DNA from: Sphingomonas naphthae
GTDB taxonomy: Bacteria > Pseudomonadota > Alphaproteobacteria > Sphingomonadales > Sphingomonadaceae
DNA length: 64,000 nt
Assembly: GCF_028607085.1 (NCBI RefSeq)
Contig: NZ_CP117411.1
Coordinates: 1,798,001-1,862,000 of the forward strand
Direction of reading: 5' to 3'
Shown here piece by piece: positions 27,017 to 37,124 of this stretch; the first letter of the stretch is position 1; each line of letters begins with the position of its first letter. The notes under the pieces are model-generated. The model searched no databases. It worked only from the letters and a program-made list of their open reading frames with translations, and was not told the DNA's origin. Both the position numbers and the translations under genes were made by a program.

Positions 27017-28186
27017 ATGGCCGTCACCGTGCTCGACTGTTCCGATATCGATCAATATCTCGGCAAGCCGATCAGCTCTTCGCGCATCCGCGAGCCGATC
27101 TCGAACAACGATATCCGCCGCTGGGCGCAGGGGATGCATTACCCCAACCTCCTCCATTACGACCCCACCTTCGCGCAGAAGAGCCGCCACGGCCGGATCG
27201 TCGCGCAGCAGAGCTTCCCGGTCGCGATCGACGACGGCATGGGCACCTCACCCGCCTGCGTCGGCTTCATCGCCGATTCCCATCTGCTGTTCGGCGGCGA
27301 CGAATGGTGGTTCGAGGATCAGCCCGTGTTCGGCGGCGACTGGATCCATAACGAGCGCATCCCCTTCGACTATGTCGTCAAGGAGACCAAGCTGGCCGGC
27401 CCCACCTGTTTCCAGCGCGGCGACAATTTCTATCGTAACCAGCATGGCCAGCTGATCGCCAAGCAGCGCTCGACGGCGATCCGCTACAATGCCGCCGCCG
27501 GCGCCGCCAACGTCGATACGTCCGAATTCGACGATCCGATCTGGACCCGCGACGACCTCGCCGCGCTCGAGATCCGCAAGGCCGGCTGGATCAGGATGCT
27601 GCGCCAGCTTGGCCATCGGGAGCGGTGGTGGGACGACGTGGCCATCAGCGATACGCTGCCCGAGCGCGTCTTCGGCCCGCATTCGATCGCCAGCTTCACC
27701 ACCGAATGGCGCTCGTGGATCATCAACACCTGGGGCGCGGTGCAGGTGCGCAAGTTCGATATGGAATCCTTCGGCTTCTCGCCGGACATGGCCGGCTGCG
27801 AGAATGATCCGGACATGCTGATCGAAAATCCCGAGCTGACCGACGGCGCCTATATCGGCCCGTCGCGTGGTCACCTCTTCCCCGAATTCGCCCGCACCAT
27901 CGGCATGCCGCGCGGCTATGGCTACGGCGGCGCGATGGGGTCATGGGTGACCGATTTCCTGTCCGGCTGGGCGGGCGAGCACGGCATGGTCGTCCACTCG
28001 ATCGCCAATTATCGCGGCCCCGCGCTCACCGGCGACATCACGATCCAGACGGCCGAGGTGGTCGACAAGACGGTGGATACCGAGGGTCGCCACCTGATCC
28101 ACGTCAAGCATCTGATGCGGAATCAGAAGGGCACGACGATGGCGACCGGCACCGCCGAAATCCGCCTGCCGAAGAAACCCGGCTGA
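27017..28186 (+). CDS. MaoC/FAS1-like hot-dog dehydratase family protein
   Basis: 389 residues, two hot-dog halves. The N-terminal half has MHYPNLLHYDPTFAQKSRHG and IVAQQSFPVAIDDG; the C-terminal half has FPEFARTIGMPRGYGYGGAM and TGDITIQTAEVV. This is the FAS1-like dehydratase/MaoC arrangement used for hydration of CoA esters. GGAGG before the ATG supports the start. A carboxymuconolactone-decarboxylase-like and an NTF2-like protein follow, suggesting a small degradation cluster for aromatic or steroid-like compounds; this is inferred from context only. Confidence 0.7.
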   Translation: MAVTVLDCSDIDQYLGKPISSSRIREPISNNDIRRWAQGMHYPNLLHYDPTFAQKSRHGRIVAQQSFPVAIDDGMGTSPACVGFIADSHLLFGGDEWWFEDQPVFGGDWIHNERIPFDYVVKETKLAGPTCFQRGDNFYRNQHGQLIAKQRSTAIRYNAAAGAANVDTSEFDDPIWTRDDLAALEIRKAGWIRMLRQLGHRERWWDDVAISDTLPERVFGPHSIASFTTEWRSWIINTWGAVQVRKFDMESFGFSPDMAGCENDPDMLIENPELTDGAYIGPSRGHLFPEFARTIGMPRGYGYGGAMGSWVTDFLSGWAGEHGMVVHSIANYRGPALTGDITIQTAEVVDKTVDTEGRHLIHVKHLMRNQKGTTMATGTAEIRLPKKPG

Positions 28187-28349
28187 TCGCGCCGGCCGGC
28201 GGACAGCGGCGCGAACACCCTGCGCGCCGCCCGCAAACATCCGCCGGGCGATCGATGGCCACCCCCGCTTGATCGGCCACCCGGCGCGCCCGACACCGGC
28301 ACGGTCGCGCGCCGCCGCGCCCCGTCTCGTCATCATGAGGTAACAGATC

Positions 28350-28937
28350 ATGGCCGACCCCACCCAGCGCATCGCCCCCATCACCGATGCCGATCGCACC
28401 GACGCGGTTCGCGCGATGTTCGCGGCGATCGCGGGCGTCGGCGGATCGGCCAATGTCGACAATCATTTCGTGTTGAAGACGTTCGCGCGTCACCCCGCGC
28501 TGACCCAGCCGTTCCTCGTCTTCAACCGCCACCTCCTGTCCACCTCCACCCTGCCCGTCCGCCTCCGCCAGATCGCCATCCTTCGCGTCGCGTGGGTGCG
28601 GCGCGCGAAATATATGTGGGCGAGCCATATGCGCATGTCGCTCGGGCTGGGCCTCACCGTCGCCGATATCGAGGCGGCCAAGATCGGCGAGGCCTCCCCG
28701 CACTGGGCGGATTTCGAGCGCGTCGTCGTTCGCGCCGCCGATCAACTCATCGCCGGATCGGATGTGGACGACGATCTGTGGGCGTCGCTCACCGCCGGCC
28801 TGGCCGACCAGCAGATCATGGACCTGATCTTCACGATCGGCGCCTATACGGGCCTCGCCATGGCGTTCAACGCGATGCGGATCCAGCGCGAGCCCGATCT
28901 CGTCGCGCTGGCCGAGGAACTCGGGTCTCCGGCCTGA
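28350..28937 (+). CDS. Carboxymuconolactone decarboxylase-like protein
   Basis: 195 residues of the AhpD/carboxymuconolactone decarboxylase superfamily: LPVRLRQIAILRVAWVRRAKYMWASH in the middle (read here as two family blocks), then LADQQIMDLIFTIGAYTG. The CxxC pair of true AhpD is absent, so peroxidase activity is unlikely. Family members of this kind are widespread in aromatic degradation clusters with unclear chemistry. It is separated by 163 bp from the MaoC-like gene and converges on the NTF2-like gene. Confidence 0.8.
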   Translation: MADPTQRIAPITDADRTDAVRAMFAAIAGVGGSANVDNHFVLKTFARHPALTQPFLVFNRHLLSTSTLPVRLRQIAILRVAWVRRAKYMWASHMRMSLGLGLTVADIEAAKIGEASPHWADFERVVVRAADQLIAGSDVDDDLWASLTAGLADQQIMDLIFTIGAYTGLAMAFNAMRIQREPDLVALAEELGSPA

Positions 28938-28950
28938 CGCCGCCGCCGCC

Positions 28951-29421
28951 TCAGCGCGAGTTGCGGACCGCCGCGCCGAACAGGCTGTCAGGCGAACGCC
29001 AGTCCTCCCGGACCAGGCGATGGGCGATCAGCCACGCCGCGCCGACCTTGCGGAAACTGTCTATATACAGGCCGGCATGGTCGGCGCCGATGTCGGTCCA
29101 GGCGATCCAATAGGTTCGCGCCCGGGCGGTATCGGCGCCGGTCAGGTCGATCTGGCAGGTCGTCAGATGATGGCGCACGAAGCTCGCCCCATGCACGCCG
29201 CTCGTCCGCGTCCGCTCCAGCCAGCGGCTCATCCAGTCGCGGATCGCCTCGCGGCCCTCGTAGCGAAAAGCGAAAGCCGGGTCGTCGTGGCGCGTCTCCA
29301 TGATGCCGTCCGGCGCGAAGCAGGCGACATAATCGTCCACCTTCAGCCGGTCGCCGGCATGGTTGTAGCGCGCCATTGTGTCGCGGATCGCCTCGCGGGC
29401 GAGGAACTGGTCGATCGTCAT
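28951..29421 (-). CDS. SnoaL-like (NTF2-fold) protein
   Basis: 156 residues of the SnoaL/NTF2 cone fold: MTIDQFLAREAIRDTMARYN, YVACFAPDGIMET, FRYEGREAIRDWM, and IDSFRKVGAAWLIAHR. Such proteins act as small isomerases, cyclases or dehydratases on hydrophobic substrates, or as dehydrogenase partners. The substrate is unknown. An overlapping 31-codon frame lies just upstream on the same strand. Confidence 0.8.
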   Translation of the reverse strand: MTIDQFLAREAIRDTMARYNHAGDRLKVDDYVACFAPDGIMETRHDDPAFAFRYEGREAIRDWMSRWLERTRTSGVHGASFVRHHLTTCQIDLTGADTARARTYWIAWTDIGADHAGLYIDSFRKVGAAWLIAHRLVREDWRSPDSLFGAAVRNSR

Positions 29422-29513
29422 GACCGTCCATCGCCTGCCGCGCGGCGGAAACCCAGAATGTTCGGATAGACCTCGGCAGCATAGCCGGCGATATCGCCGG
29501 GGCGGATGCGCAA
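29418..29513 (-). CDS. Candidate 31-residue ORF between kefB-like and SnoaL-like genes
   Basis: Opens with TTG 29513, five bases after the kefB-like stop, and its TGA overlaps the SnoaL-like ATG (ATGA). The peptide (LRIRPGDIAGYAAEVYPNIL...) uses GC-ending codons like real genes here. It has no clear ribosome site. It may be a coupled leader ORF or the tail of an older gene. Confidence 0.25.
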   Translation of the reverse strand: MRIRPGDIAGYAAEVYPNILGFRRAAGDGRS

Positions 29514-29518
29514 ATTTC

Positions 29519-31150
29519 TCAATGCCCCGTCAGCGCATCCTCCACCATCCGCCGGGCGATCTCCTCCTCGCCCATGATCGCGACATCCGCGCCCTTCTCC
29601 GTTACATGCGCCATATGATCGTGCGTATGGGCGCGGGCGACGATGCGGAGCGTGGGGTTCATCTTGCGCGCCTGTTCGGCCACCTGCCCCGCCTCGAACG
29701 GATCGGGGATGGCGACGAAGAGCATCCGCGCCTTCTCGATCCGGGCGCGCGACAGCACGTCGCCCGAGGCGGCGTTGCCGAACACCAGCCGGACATTGTC
29801 GTTCGGCTTCGGCAGACCGGCCAGATCCTCCTGCGTCTCGATCAGCACCATCGGCTCGTCCGCCTCGATCAGCGCCTTGGCGACGTAGCGGCCGACCCGG
29901 CCGAAGCCGACCAGCACCACCGGGCCTTTGGCCGGCGCGGGCGGCGCCTGCCCCATCGGATGCTCGTCCTCCACGCCCACCGCCTTGCCGACGAACCGAT
30001 CCGCCAGCACGAACAGCAGGGGATTGAGCAGGATCGAGAGGATCGCGCCCGCCAGGATGAGATTGCGCCCGACCGGCGGCAGCAATTCCAGCTGCGTTCC
30101 CAAGGTGGCGAGGATGAAGGAGAATTCGCCGATCTGCGCCAGGCTGGCCGAGATCGTCAGCGCCGTCCGCCGGCCGCGCCCGAAGACCAGCACGATGACG
30201 AAGGCCGCGATCGACTTGCCGATCAGGATGATCGCCACCGTCGCCAGCAGCGCCAGCGGCGCATCGAGCAGCACCGACGGATTGAACAGCATCCCCACCG
30301 ACACGAAGAACAGCACCGCGAAGGCATCGCGCAGGGGCAGCGTCTCCTGCGCCGCCCGCGCGCTCAGCGGCGATTCGGCGAGGATCATGCCGGCGAAGAA
30401 GGCGCCCAGCGCGAAGGACACGCCGAACAGCATCGCCGCGCCGAACGCCACCCCCAGCGCCACCGCCAGCACCGACAGGCGAAACAGCTCGCGCGATCCC
30501 GAATGCGCCACCAGATGCAGCAGCCACGGAATGAAGCGCCGGCCGGCGATGAGCATGATCGCGACGAAGGCGGCGACCTTGCCGAGCGTGATGGCGATGG
30601 TGAGGCCGAGCCCCTGCCCGCCCTCCCCGCCGCCATTGGCTAGCGCCGGGATCAGCACCAGCGCGAGGACCATCACAAGATCCTCGACGATCAGCCACCC
30701 GACCGCGATGCGCCCGCGCTCCGTCTCCAGCAGCCGCCGTTCCTGCATCGCGCGCAGCAGCACGACGGTACTCGCCACCGACAGCGCTAGGCCGAAGATC
30801 AGGCCGCCGCCGATATCCCAGCCCAGCCACCAGCCGAGCCCCGCGCCCAGCGCCGTCGCCACCGCGATCTGGACGATGGCGCCGGGAATGGCGATGGTCT
30901 TCACCGCCAGCAGATCCTTCAGGGAGAAATGCAGGCCCACGCCGAACATCAGCAGGATCACGCCGATCTCGGCCAGTTCGTTGGCGAGTTCCTGATCCGC
31001 GACATAGCCCGGCGTGAAAGGGCCGATGAGGATGCCGGCGAACAGATAGCCGACCAGCGGCGGCAGGCGCAGGCGCTGCGCGACCGACCCCATGACGAAG
31101 GCCAGGACGATCCCGGCGACGATCGTCGCGATCAGCGGCGTATGGTGCAA
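29519..31150 (-). CDS. CPA2-family K+/H+ antiporter with TrkA-N domain
   Basis: 543 residues. The N-terminal region has about 12 membrane helices of the KefB/RosB type (LVGYLFAGILIGPFTPG, GVILLMFGVGLHFSLKDL). The C-terminal third is a nucleotide-binding TrkA-N domain (VVLVGFGRVGRYVAKALIEA). TTG 31150 is chosen as start because GGAGGG lies 8 bases before it and the helix begins right after; an upstream ATG lacks this. It likely moves potassium or sodium out in exchange for protons. A paralogue is transcribed divergently 123 bp away. Confidence 0.9.
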   Translation of the reverse strand: MHHTPLIATIVAGIVLAFVMGSVAQRLRLPPLVGYLFAGILIGPFTPGYVADQELANELAEIGVILLMFGVGLHFSLKDLLAVKTIAIPGAIVQIAVATALGAGLGWWLGWDIGGGLIFGLALSVASTVVLLRAMQERRLLETERGRIAVGWLIVEDLVMVLALVLIPALANGGGEGGQGLGLTIAITLGKVAAFVAIMLIAGRRFIPWLLHLVAHSGSRELFRLSVLAVALGVAFGAAMLFGVSFALGAFFAGMILAESPLSARAAQETLPLRDAFAVLFFVSVGMLFNPSVLLDAPLALLATVAIILIGKSIAAFVIVLVFGRGRRTALTISASLAQIGEFSFILATLGTQLELLPPVGRNLILAGAILSILLNPLLFVLADRFVGKAVGVEDEHPMGQAPPAPAKGPVVLVGFGRVGRYVAKALIEADEPMVLIETQEDLAGLPKPNDNVRLVFGNAASGDVLSRARIEKARMLFVAIPDPFEAGQVAEQARKMNPTLRIVARAHTHDHMAHVTEKGADVAIMGEEEIARRMVEDALTGH

Positions 31151-31273
31151 ATCTTTATCCCTCCCGGTGCGCGCCTCGCTTCGTCTCATCGGGTTCGCGC
31201 GCGGTGCGACTTTCTGGTCCGATGCGGCTCATAACTGTGGCGTTTCGATTCCGTTCACCGCAACAATGGTCGC

Positions 31274-33064
31274 ATGGCGCTTCCGATCCATTCCGTCGCG
31301 TTCAGCGATTCCCTCGTCATCCTCGGCGCGGCCGGTCTGGTCATCCCGGCGTTCGCGCGGTTTCGCATCAACCCGGTGATCGGCTTCATCCTCGTCGGCG
31401 TGCTGGTCGGCCCGGCGGGTCTCGGCCGGCTCGTGCCGAACACCCCGTGGATCTACCATCTCACCATATCCGATCCCCATTCTATCGCCCCGTTCGCGCA
31501 ATTCGGTATCATCTTGTTGCTGTTCTCGATCGGGCTGGAGCTGTCGTTCGCCCGCCTGTGGCAGATGCGGCGGATGGTGTTCGGGCTGGGCGCGGGGGAG
31601 CTGATCCTGTCGGGCCTCGCGCTGGCGGTGGGCTTCTGGCTGTTCGGGCAGAAGCCGGCGGGCGCGCTGGGGCTGGGCTTCGCGCTCGCCCTCTCCTCCA
31701 CCGCGCTGGTGCTGCCGATGGTCGGCACGCAGAGCCAGGTCGGCCGCCGTGCCTTCGCGATGCTGCTGTTCGAGGATGTGGCGCTGGTGCCGATCATCTT
31801 CACCTTGGGCGCGCTGGCCCCGAACGCGCAGGACGCGGGGTGGGACGGGCTCATCAACACCATCCTCGTCGGCACCTTCGCGATCGTGGCCCTGCTGGTG
31901 CTGGGCCGGCTGCTGCTGCCCAGGCTGTTCGCGCAGGCCGCGCGCACCAAGAGCCCCGAGCTGTTCCTCGCCGCCAGTCTGCTGGTCGTGATCCTCGCCT
32001 CGATCGCGACGACCACGGCGGGGCTGTCGCCGATCGTCGGCGCGCTGCTGGCCGGCATCCTGATCGCCGAGACCGATTATCACAGCGAGGTCGAACTCAT
32101 CACCGAGCCGTTCAAGGGCCTCGCGCTCGGCGTGTTCCTCATCACGGTGGGGATGAGCGTCGATCTGGCGGTGATCTTCGCCAACTGGCTGGCGCTGCTC
32201 GGCGCGGTGGTGGGCGTGGTCGTGGTGAAGGCGGTCATCACCGGCGTGCTGCTGCGCATGAGTGGCGCGCGGCCGGGCATCGCCACCGAAGTCGGCGTGC
32301 TGATGTCCTCCCCGTCCGAAACCACCCTGATCGTGCTGGCGACGGGCGTGCAGGCGGGGCTGATCGCGGCCAACACCGCCGCTTTCTGGCAGATCGTCAC
32401 CGCCATCGGCCTCACCATCACGCCGCTTCTCGCCGGCCTCGGCAAGCAGGCGGCGGCGCGCGTCGACCGGCGGACGCGCGGCGAGGCCGCCGCCGAGGAG
32501 GATCTGACCACGGCCGAGGCGCGCACCGTGATCGTCGGCTTCGGCCGGGTCGGCCGGCTCGTCGCGCAGATGCTTCAGGAGCATGCTCTGCCCTATCTGG
32601 CGGTGGACGCGAACGTGGACACGATCTCGGCCGCCAAGAAGCGCGGCTATGCCGCCACCTTCGGCGATATCGGCCGGCCGGGAATGATCGAGAAGCTCGA
32701 TCTCGGCCGCGCCAACGCCGTCATCCTCACGATGGACGATCCGGTCCAGTCGGTGCGCGTGACCCGCCGGGTGCGCGGCGCCTTCCCCGATCTCACCATC
32801 GTCGCCCGCGCGCGGGACCCCAATCACGCCGCCGAACTCTATCGCGCCGGCGCCACCGATGCGGTGCCCGAAACGCTCGAAAGCTCGCTCCAGCTGTCGG
32901 AGGCGGTGCTGGTCGATCTCGGCCTGGCGATGGGGCCGGTGATCGCCTCGATCCACGAGAAGCGCGCGCAACTGCGGGCCAAGATCATGGACATGGCCAA
33001 GGTGACGCGCGAACCCCCGCTGCGCGGCCGCCGCCTGCGCGACGTGACGCCGCGGGGCGAATAG
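31274..33064 (+). CDS. CPA2-family cation/proton antiporter with TrkA-N domain
   Basis: 596 residues, same architecture as its divergent neighbour but only distantly similar. Helices start DSLVILGAAGLVIPAFARF and FGIILLLFSIGLELSFARL. The nucleotide-binding domain begins near residue 415 (VIVGFGRVGRLVAQMLQEH). The KefB-like region FALALSSTALVLPMVG is intact. The roughly 30-residue tail after the Rossmann domain is charged. It probably exchanges potassium for protons during pH or electrophile stress. The two genes share one intergenic region and may be co-regulated. Confidence 0.9.
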   Translation: MALPIHSVAFSDSLVILGAAGLVIPAFARFRINPVIGFILVGVLVGPAGLGRLVPNTPWIYHLTISDPHSIAPFAQFGIILLLFSIGLELSFARLWQMRRMVFGLGAGELILSGLALAVGFWLFGQKPAGALGLGFALALSSTALVLPMVGTQSQVGRRAFAMLLFEDVALVPIIFTLGALAPNAQDAGWDGLINTILVGTFAIVALLVLGRLLLPRLFAQAARTKSPELFLAASLLVVILASIATTTAGLSPIVGALLAGILIAETDYHSEVELITEPFKGLALGVFLITVGMSVDLAVIFANWLALLGAVVGVVVVKAVITGVLLRMSGARPGIATEVGVLMSSPSETTLIVLATGVQAGLIAANTAAFWQIVTAIGLTITPLLAGLGKQAAARVDRRTRGEAAAEEDLTTAEARTVIVGFGRVGRLVAQMLQEHALPYLAVDANVDTISAAKKRGYAATFGDIGRPGMIEKLDLGRANAVILTMDDPVQSVRVTRRVRGAFPDLTIVARARDPNHAAELYRAGATDAVPETLESSLQLSEAVLVDLGLAMGPVIASIHEKRAQLRAKIMDMAKVTREPPLRGRRLRDVTPRGE

Positions 33065-33133
33065 CCGCGACAGCCAACATTTGTACCATCCGGGGGGTGG
33101 CCCCTCCCCGGCCGCTTCGCTAGGTCCGCTGCC

Positions 33134-34099
33134 ATGCTGCGCCGTCTCCTGCCCGATCCCTTCATCCTCCTGCTCGTCTCCACCGTCGCGCTGGCGAGTA
33201 TCTTGCCGGCGAGCGGCGTGGGCGCGCAGATCGTCGGCTGGCTGGCGACGGCGGCGGTGGTGCTGCTGTTCTTCCTCCACGGCGCCAAGCTGCCGCGCGA
33301 GGCGGTGATCGCGGGGCTGCGCCACTGGCGGCTGCACCTCACCATCCTGAGCTTCACCTTCCTGATCTTCCCGCTGGTCGGCTTCGGCGCCTCGAAGCTG
33401 TTCGCCGGGCTGATGGACCCGGTGTTGTGGACCGGCATCCTCTTCCTCGCCGCGCTCCCTTCCACGGTGCAATCGTCGATCGCGCTCACCTCGCTCGCCA
33501 AAGGCAACGTGCCCGGCGCGATCGCCTCGGCCTCGGCCTCGCAGATCCTCGGCATCTTCCTGACGCCGCCGATCATCGGTGTGCTGGCCAGCGCGCACGG
33601 CGGCGGGGTCGAGCTGGGCTCGGTCGGCGGCATCCTGCTGCAACTGCTGGCGCCGTTCGTCGCAGGGCATCTGTTGCGGCCGTGGATCGGCGCCTTCGTC
33701 GATCGCAACAAGAAATATATCGGCTATTCCGATCGCTCGGCGATCCTGCTGTCGGTCTATTCCGCTTTCTCGGCGGCGGTGATCGAGGGCGTGTGGAGCC
33801 GGCTGCCGCTGAAGGAACTGGGCATCCTTTTCCTCGTCTGCGCGGTGCTGCTGGCCGTCATGCTCGGCCTCACCCAGATCGTGACAAAGCTGCTCGGCTT
33901 CAATCGCGAGGATCGCATCACCGCCATCTTCTGCGGCACCAAGAAGTCGATCGTCAGCGGCATCCCCATGGCGCGCGTTCTCTTCGCCGGGCCGGATATG
34001 GGGCTGATCCTGCTGCCCGTGATGATTTTCCACCAGATGCAGCTCATGGCCTGCGCGTGGCTCGCCCGCCGCTGGGGCCAGGAGACTGCACAGACCTAG
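33134..34099 (+). CDS. Bile acid:sodium symporter-like (SBF-like) carrier
   Basis: 321 residues, about ten membrane helices. SBF-like features are [39 protein letters not shown] and [18 protein letters not shown]. The family couples sodium entry to organic anion uptake, with varied substrates in bacteria. It starts at ATG 33134 and ends 10 bp before acs, so it may be co-transcribed with it, which would fit carboxylate uptake. Confidence 0.9.
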   Translation: MLRRLLPDPFILLLVSTVALASILPASGVGAQIVGWLATAAVVLLFFLHGAKLPREAVIAGLRHWRLHLTILSFTFLIFPLVGFGASKLFAGLMDPVLWTGILFLAALPSTVQSSIALTSLAKGNVPGAIASASASQILGIFLTPPIIGVLASAHGGGVELGSVGGILLQLLAPFVAGHLLRPWIGAFVDRNKKYIGYSDRSAILLSVYSAFSAAVIEGVWSRLPLKELGILFLVCAVLLAVMLGLTQIVTKLLGFNREDRITAIFCGTKKSIVSGIPMARVLFAGPDMGLILLPVMIFHQMQLMACAWLARRWGQETAQT

Positions 34100-34109
34100 G
34101 AGTGCGTGC

Positions 34110-36053
34110 ATGAGCCAGGACGTCTATCCCGTGCCGATCGAATGGGCCGAGAAGGCCCGCGTCGACAAGGCCGCCTATGACGCGATGGTCCGCGCCTCGC
34201 TGGAGGATGCGGACGCCTTCTGGCTCGATCAGGCCAGGCGGCTCGACTGGATCACGCCGCCGACCAAAGCCAATGAAAGCAGCTTTGCCGAGGAGGATTT
34301 CGCCATCCGCTGGTTCGCCGACGGCGAGCTGAACGTCTCGGCGAACTGCCTCGACCGCCATCTCGCCACCCGCGCCGATCAGGTGGCGATCATCTGGGAA
34401 CCGGACGATCCCGCCGCCGAGCCCCGCCGCATCACCTATGCCGAGCTTCATGCCGAGGTCTGCCGCTTCGCCAATGTGCTGACGGCGCAGGGCGTGAAGA
34501 AGGGCGACCGCGTCACCGTCTATCTGCCGATGATCCCCGAGGCGGCGGTGGCGTTGCTCGCCTGCGCCCGCATCGGCGCGGTCCACTCGGTGGTGTTCGG
34601 CGGCTTCTCGCCCGAGGCGCTGGCGGGCCGCATCACCGATTGCGACAGTCGCATCGTCATCACCGCCGACGAGGGCCGGCGTGGCGGCAAGACCGTTCCG
34701 CTCAAGGCCAATGTCGACAAGGCGGCGGCGCACACGCCCTGCCTCAAATCGGTGATCGTGGTAAAGGCGACCGGCGGCGCGGTGACGATGAGCGAGGGCC
34801 GCGACATCTGGTATCACGAGGCCGCCGCGTCCGTGCCCGCGACCTGCGACCCGACACCCATGTCGGCCGAAGACCCGTTGTTCTTGCTCTATACTTCGGG
34901 ATCGACCGGCAAGCCCAAGGGCGTGCTGCACACCTCCGGCGGCTATCTGCTGTGGGCGGCGATGACGTTCGAGACGGTGTTCGATTATCACCAGGGCCAG
35001 GTCTATTGGTGCGCCGCCGATATCGGCTGGGTCACCGGCCACAGCTATATCGTCTACGGGCCGCTGGCGAACGGCGGGACGAGCCTGATGTACGAGGGCG
35101 TGCCCAACTGGCCGGATGCCTCGCGCGTGTGGCAGGTGGTCGATCGCCATCAGGTCGAGATCGTCTATCTCGCCCCGACGGCGCTCCGCTCGCTGATGAA
35201 GGAAGGCGACCATCTCGTCACCGCGACGAGCCGCAAGTCCCTGAAACTGCTGGGCACGGTCGGCGAGCCGATCAACCCCGAAGCGTGGCGCTGGTATCAC
35301 GACGTGGTCGGCGAAGGGCGCTGCCCGATCGTCGATACGTGGTGGCAGACCGAGACCGGCGGCCACATGATCACCCCCCTGCCCGGCGCCCATGCGCTCA
35401 AGCCCGGCTCCGCCACCGCCCCCTTCTTCGGCGTGGAACCCTATCTGCTCGATCCCGAGGGCAAAAGGCTGGAGGGCAAGGCCGAGGGCAATCTCGTCAT
35501 CGCCCGATCGTGGCCGGGCCAGATGCGGACGGTGTGGGGCGATCACGATCGCTTCTTCCAGACCTATTTCACGACCTATCCGGGCTATTACACCACCGGC
35601 GATGGCGCCCGCCGCGACGAGGACGGATATTGGTGGATCACCGGCCGGGTCGATGACGTCATCAACGTATCGGGTCACCGCATGGGCACCGCCGAGGTCG
35701 AAAGCGCGCTGGTGCTGCACGAGGATGTCGCCGAGGCCGCCGTTGTCGGCATGCCGCACGACGTGAAGGGCCAGGGCATATACGCCTACGTCACCCTCAA
35801 CGCCGGGGTCGAACCGAGCGACGCGCTCCGCAAGACGCTCGTGCAATGGGTACGGCAGGAGATCGGCCCGATCGCCACGCCCGACGCGATCCAGTTCGCC
35901 CCCGGCCTCCCGAAAACGCGTTCCGGCAAGATCATGCGCCGCATCCTTCGCAAGATCGCCGAGGGCGACACGAGCGCGGCGGCGCTGGGGGATACCTCGA
36001 CCCTGGCGGAACCGGCGGTGGTGGAGGATCTGGTGGCGAACCGGGTGGGATAG
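34110..36053 (+). CDS. acs: Acetyl-CoA synthetase
   Basis: 647 residues. It activates acetate to acetyl-CoA through acetyl-AMP. P-loop [34 protein letters not shown] for acyl/adenylate binding, and [13 protein letters not shown] with the Lys that is acetylated in regulation. GGAG lies 7 bases before ATG 34110. Length and motifs are full. It follows a solute carrier by 10 bp. A paired CTCCTGC palindrome follows the stop. Confidence 0.97.
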   Translation: MSQDVYPVPIEWAEKARVDKAAYDAMVRASLEDADAFWLDQARRLDWITPPTKANESSFAEEDFAIRWFADGELNVSANCLDRHLATRADQVAIIWEPDDPAAEPRRITYAELHAEVCRFANVLTAQGVKKGDRVTVYLPMIPEAAVALLACARIGAVHSVVFGGFSPEALAGRITDCDSRIVITADEGRRGGKTVPLKANVDKAAAHTPCLKSVIVVKATGGAVTMSEGRDIWYHEAAASVPATCDPTPMSAEDPLFLLYTSGSTGKPKGVLHTSGGYLLWAAMTFETVFDYHQGQVYWCAADIGWVTGHSYIVYGPLANGGTSLMYEGVPNWPDASRVWQVVDRHQVEIVYLAPTALRSLMKEGDHLVTATSRKSLKLLGTVGEPINPEAWRWYHDVVGEGRCPIVDTWWQTETGGHMITPLPGAHALKPGSATAPFFGVEPYLLDPEGKRLEGKAEGNLVIARSWPGQMRTVWGDHDRFFQTYFTTYPGYYTTGDGARRDEDGYWWITGRVDDVINVSGHRMGTAEVESALVLHEDVAEAAVVGMPHDVKGQGIYAYVTLNAGVEPSDALRKTLVQWVRQEIGPIATPDAIQFAPGLPKTRSGKIMRRILRKIAEGDTSAAALGDTSTLAEPAVVEDLVANRVG

Positions 36054-36066
36054 ATCCGGCCCATGT

Positions 36067-36145
36067 CGTGCTCCTGCGAAGGCAGGAGCCCAGGGTTACC
36101 AAGCGCACCGCACGACACCCTGGGTTCCTGCCTTCGCAGGAACAC
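36067..36145. repeat. Paired CTCCTGC palindrome
   Basis: GTGCTCCTGCGAAGGCAGGA at the left and TTCCTGCCTTCGCAGGAACA at the right, in opposite orientation, with CCAGGGTTAC and its complement inside. It lies in the gap between acs and rplY. Relatives lie at 11678-11699 and 55960-56113. Confidence 0.75.
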
Positions 36146-36298
36146 GGCAGCTTGCATGAATAAGGCGTAGCCTCCTCAGGGTTTGCGCAGACGCGCCCAC
36201 CCTTGCTCCCGCCCCCCACTTCCGCTATGCGCGCGCCTCCCGTCGGGTCATCCCTGGAGGCCGGCGGTTCTATCAATCAAGCGAACTGGAGACATGAT

Positions 36299-36913
36299 AT
36301 GAGCGATACGCTCACCCTGTCGGCCGAGGCGCGCGAGCGGGCAGGCAAGGGAGCCTCCCGCGCCATGCGTCGCGAAGGCCGCGTCCCCGCCGTTGTGTAC
36401 GGCAACAAGCAGGAACCCCTCTCGATCCACCTCGAGGAAAAGGCCCTCGTGAAGGCGCTCAGCACGGGCCACTTCATGAACACCGTCGTGATGATCGACG
36501 GCGTCGGCCAGGCGATCCGCACGCTGCCGAAGGACGTCCAGTTCCATCCCGTCAGCGATCGCCCGCTGCACGTCGATTTCCTGCGCATCGGCGAGCACAC
36601 CACCGTCCATGTCGACGTGCCGGTCGTGTTCACCGACGAGGAGCTTTCGCCCGGCATCAAGCGCGGCGGCGTTCTCAACGTCGTCGTCCATGATCTGGGC
36701 CTGGTGGTCGACGCCGCCGAGATCCCGAGCGAGATCAGCGTCTCGCTGAAGGGCCTCGAAGTGGGCGACAGCATCCACCTGAGCAACATCACGCTGCCCA
36801 AGGGCGCCAAGCCCTACGATCATGACGATGTCACCATCGCCACGATCGTCGCCCCGTCGGCGCTCAAGTCGAGCGAAGGCGAGGCGGAAGCCGAGGCCGA
36901 GCCCGAGGCTTAA
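36299..36913 (+). CDS. rplY: 50S ribosomal protein L25 (Ctc/TL5 type)
   Basis: 204 residues. It binds 5S rRNA. The N-terminal L25 domain has [18 protein letters not shown]; the C-terminal TL5-like beta domain and an acidic tail ([11 protein letters not shown]) follow. ATG 36299 is preferred: GGAG lies 7 bases before it, while the longer frame adds a non-conserved 32 residues. A strong terminator follows at 36949-36992, so pth, the next gene, probably has its own promoter. Confidence 0.96.
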   Translation: MSDTLTLSAEARERAGKGASRAMRREGRVPAVVYGNKQEPLSIHLEEKALVKALSTGHFMNTVVMIDGVGQAIRTLPKDVQFHPVSDRPLHVDFLRIGEHTTVHVDVPVVFTDEELSPGIKRGGVLNVVVHDLGLVVDAAEIPSEISVSLKGLEVGDSIHLSNITLPKGAKPYDHDDVTIATIVAPSALKSSEGEAEAEAEPEA

Positions 36914-36948
36914 GCCACAGCTGGTCGCGCTTCGGCGCGGCCGGGATC

Positions 36949-36992
36949 AGGGCCGGGGATGGGCAGCATCTGCGCCATCCCCGGCCCTTTTT
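36949..36992 (+). terminator. Strong intrinsic terminator after rplY
   Basis: GGGCCGGGGATGG and its exact complement CCATCCCCGGCCC form a stem of at least 13 bp around an 11-base loop, followed by TTTTT at 36988-36992. Confidence 0.9.
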
Positions 36993-37010
36993 CGTTCGGG
37001 GACACAATCT

Positions 37011-37096
37011 CCGTTCGTGCCGAGCGAAGTCGAGGGACGTGAGGCAGGCGGTGCCGTCCGGGGCACGCCCCTCGACTTCGCTCGGGGCGAACGGTC
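37011..37096. repeat. CGAGCGAAGTCGAGG palindromic repeat upstream of pth
   Basis: CCGTTCGTGCCGAGCGAAGT and the inverted CTCGACTTCGCTCGGGGCGA flank a short centre. Same element as at 22567-22638. It ends 28 bp before the pth start, so it may lie in that gene's leader. Confidence 0.75.
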
Positions 37097-37124
37097 AGGT
37101 TCCAGCAGGATCGGAGGCCGGCGC

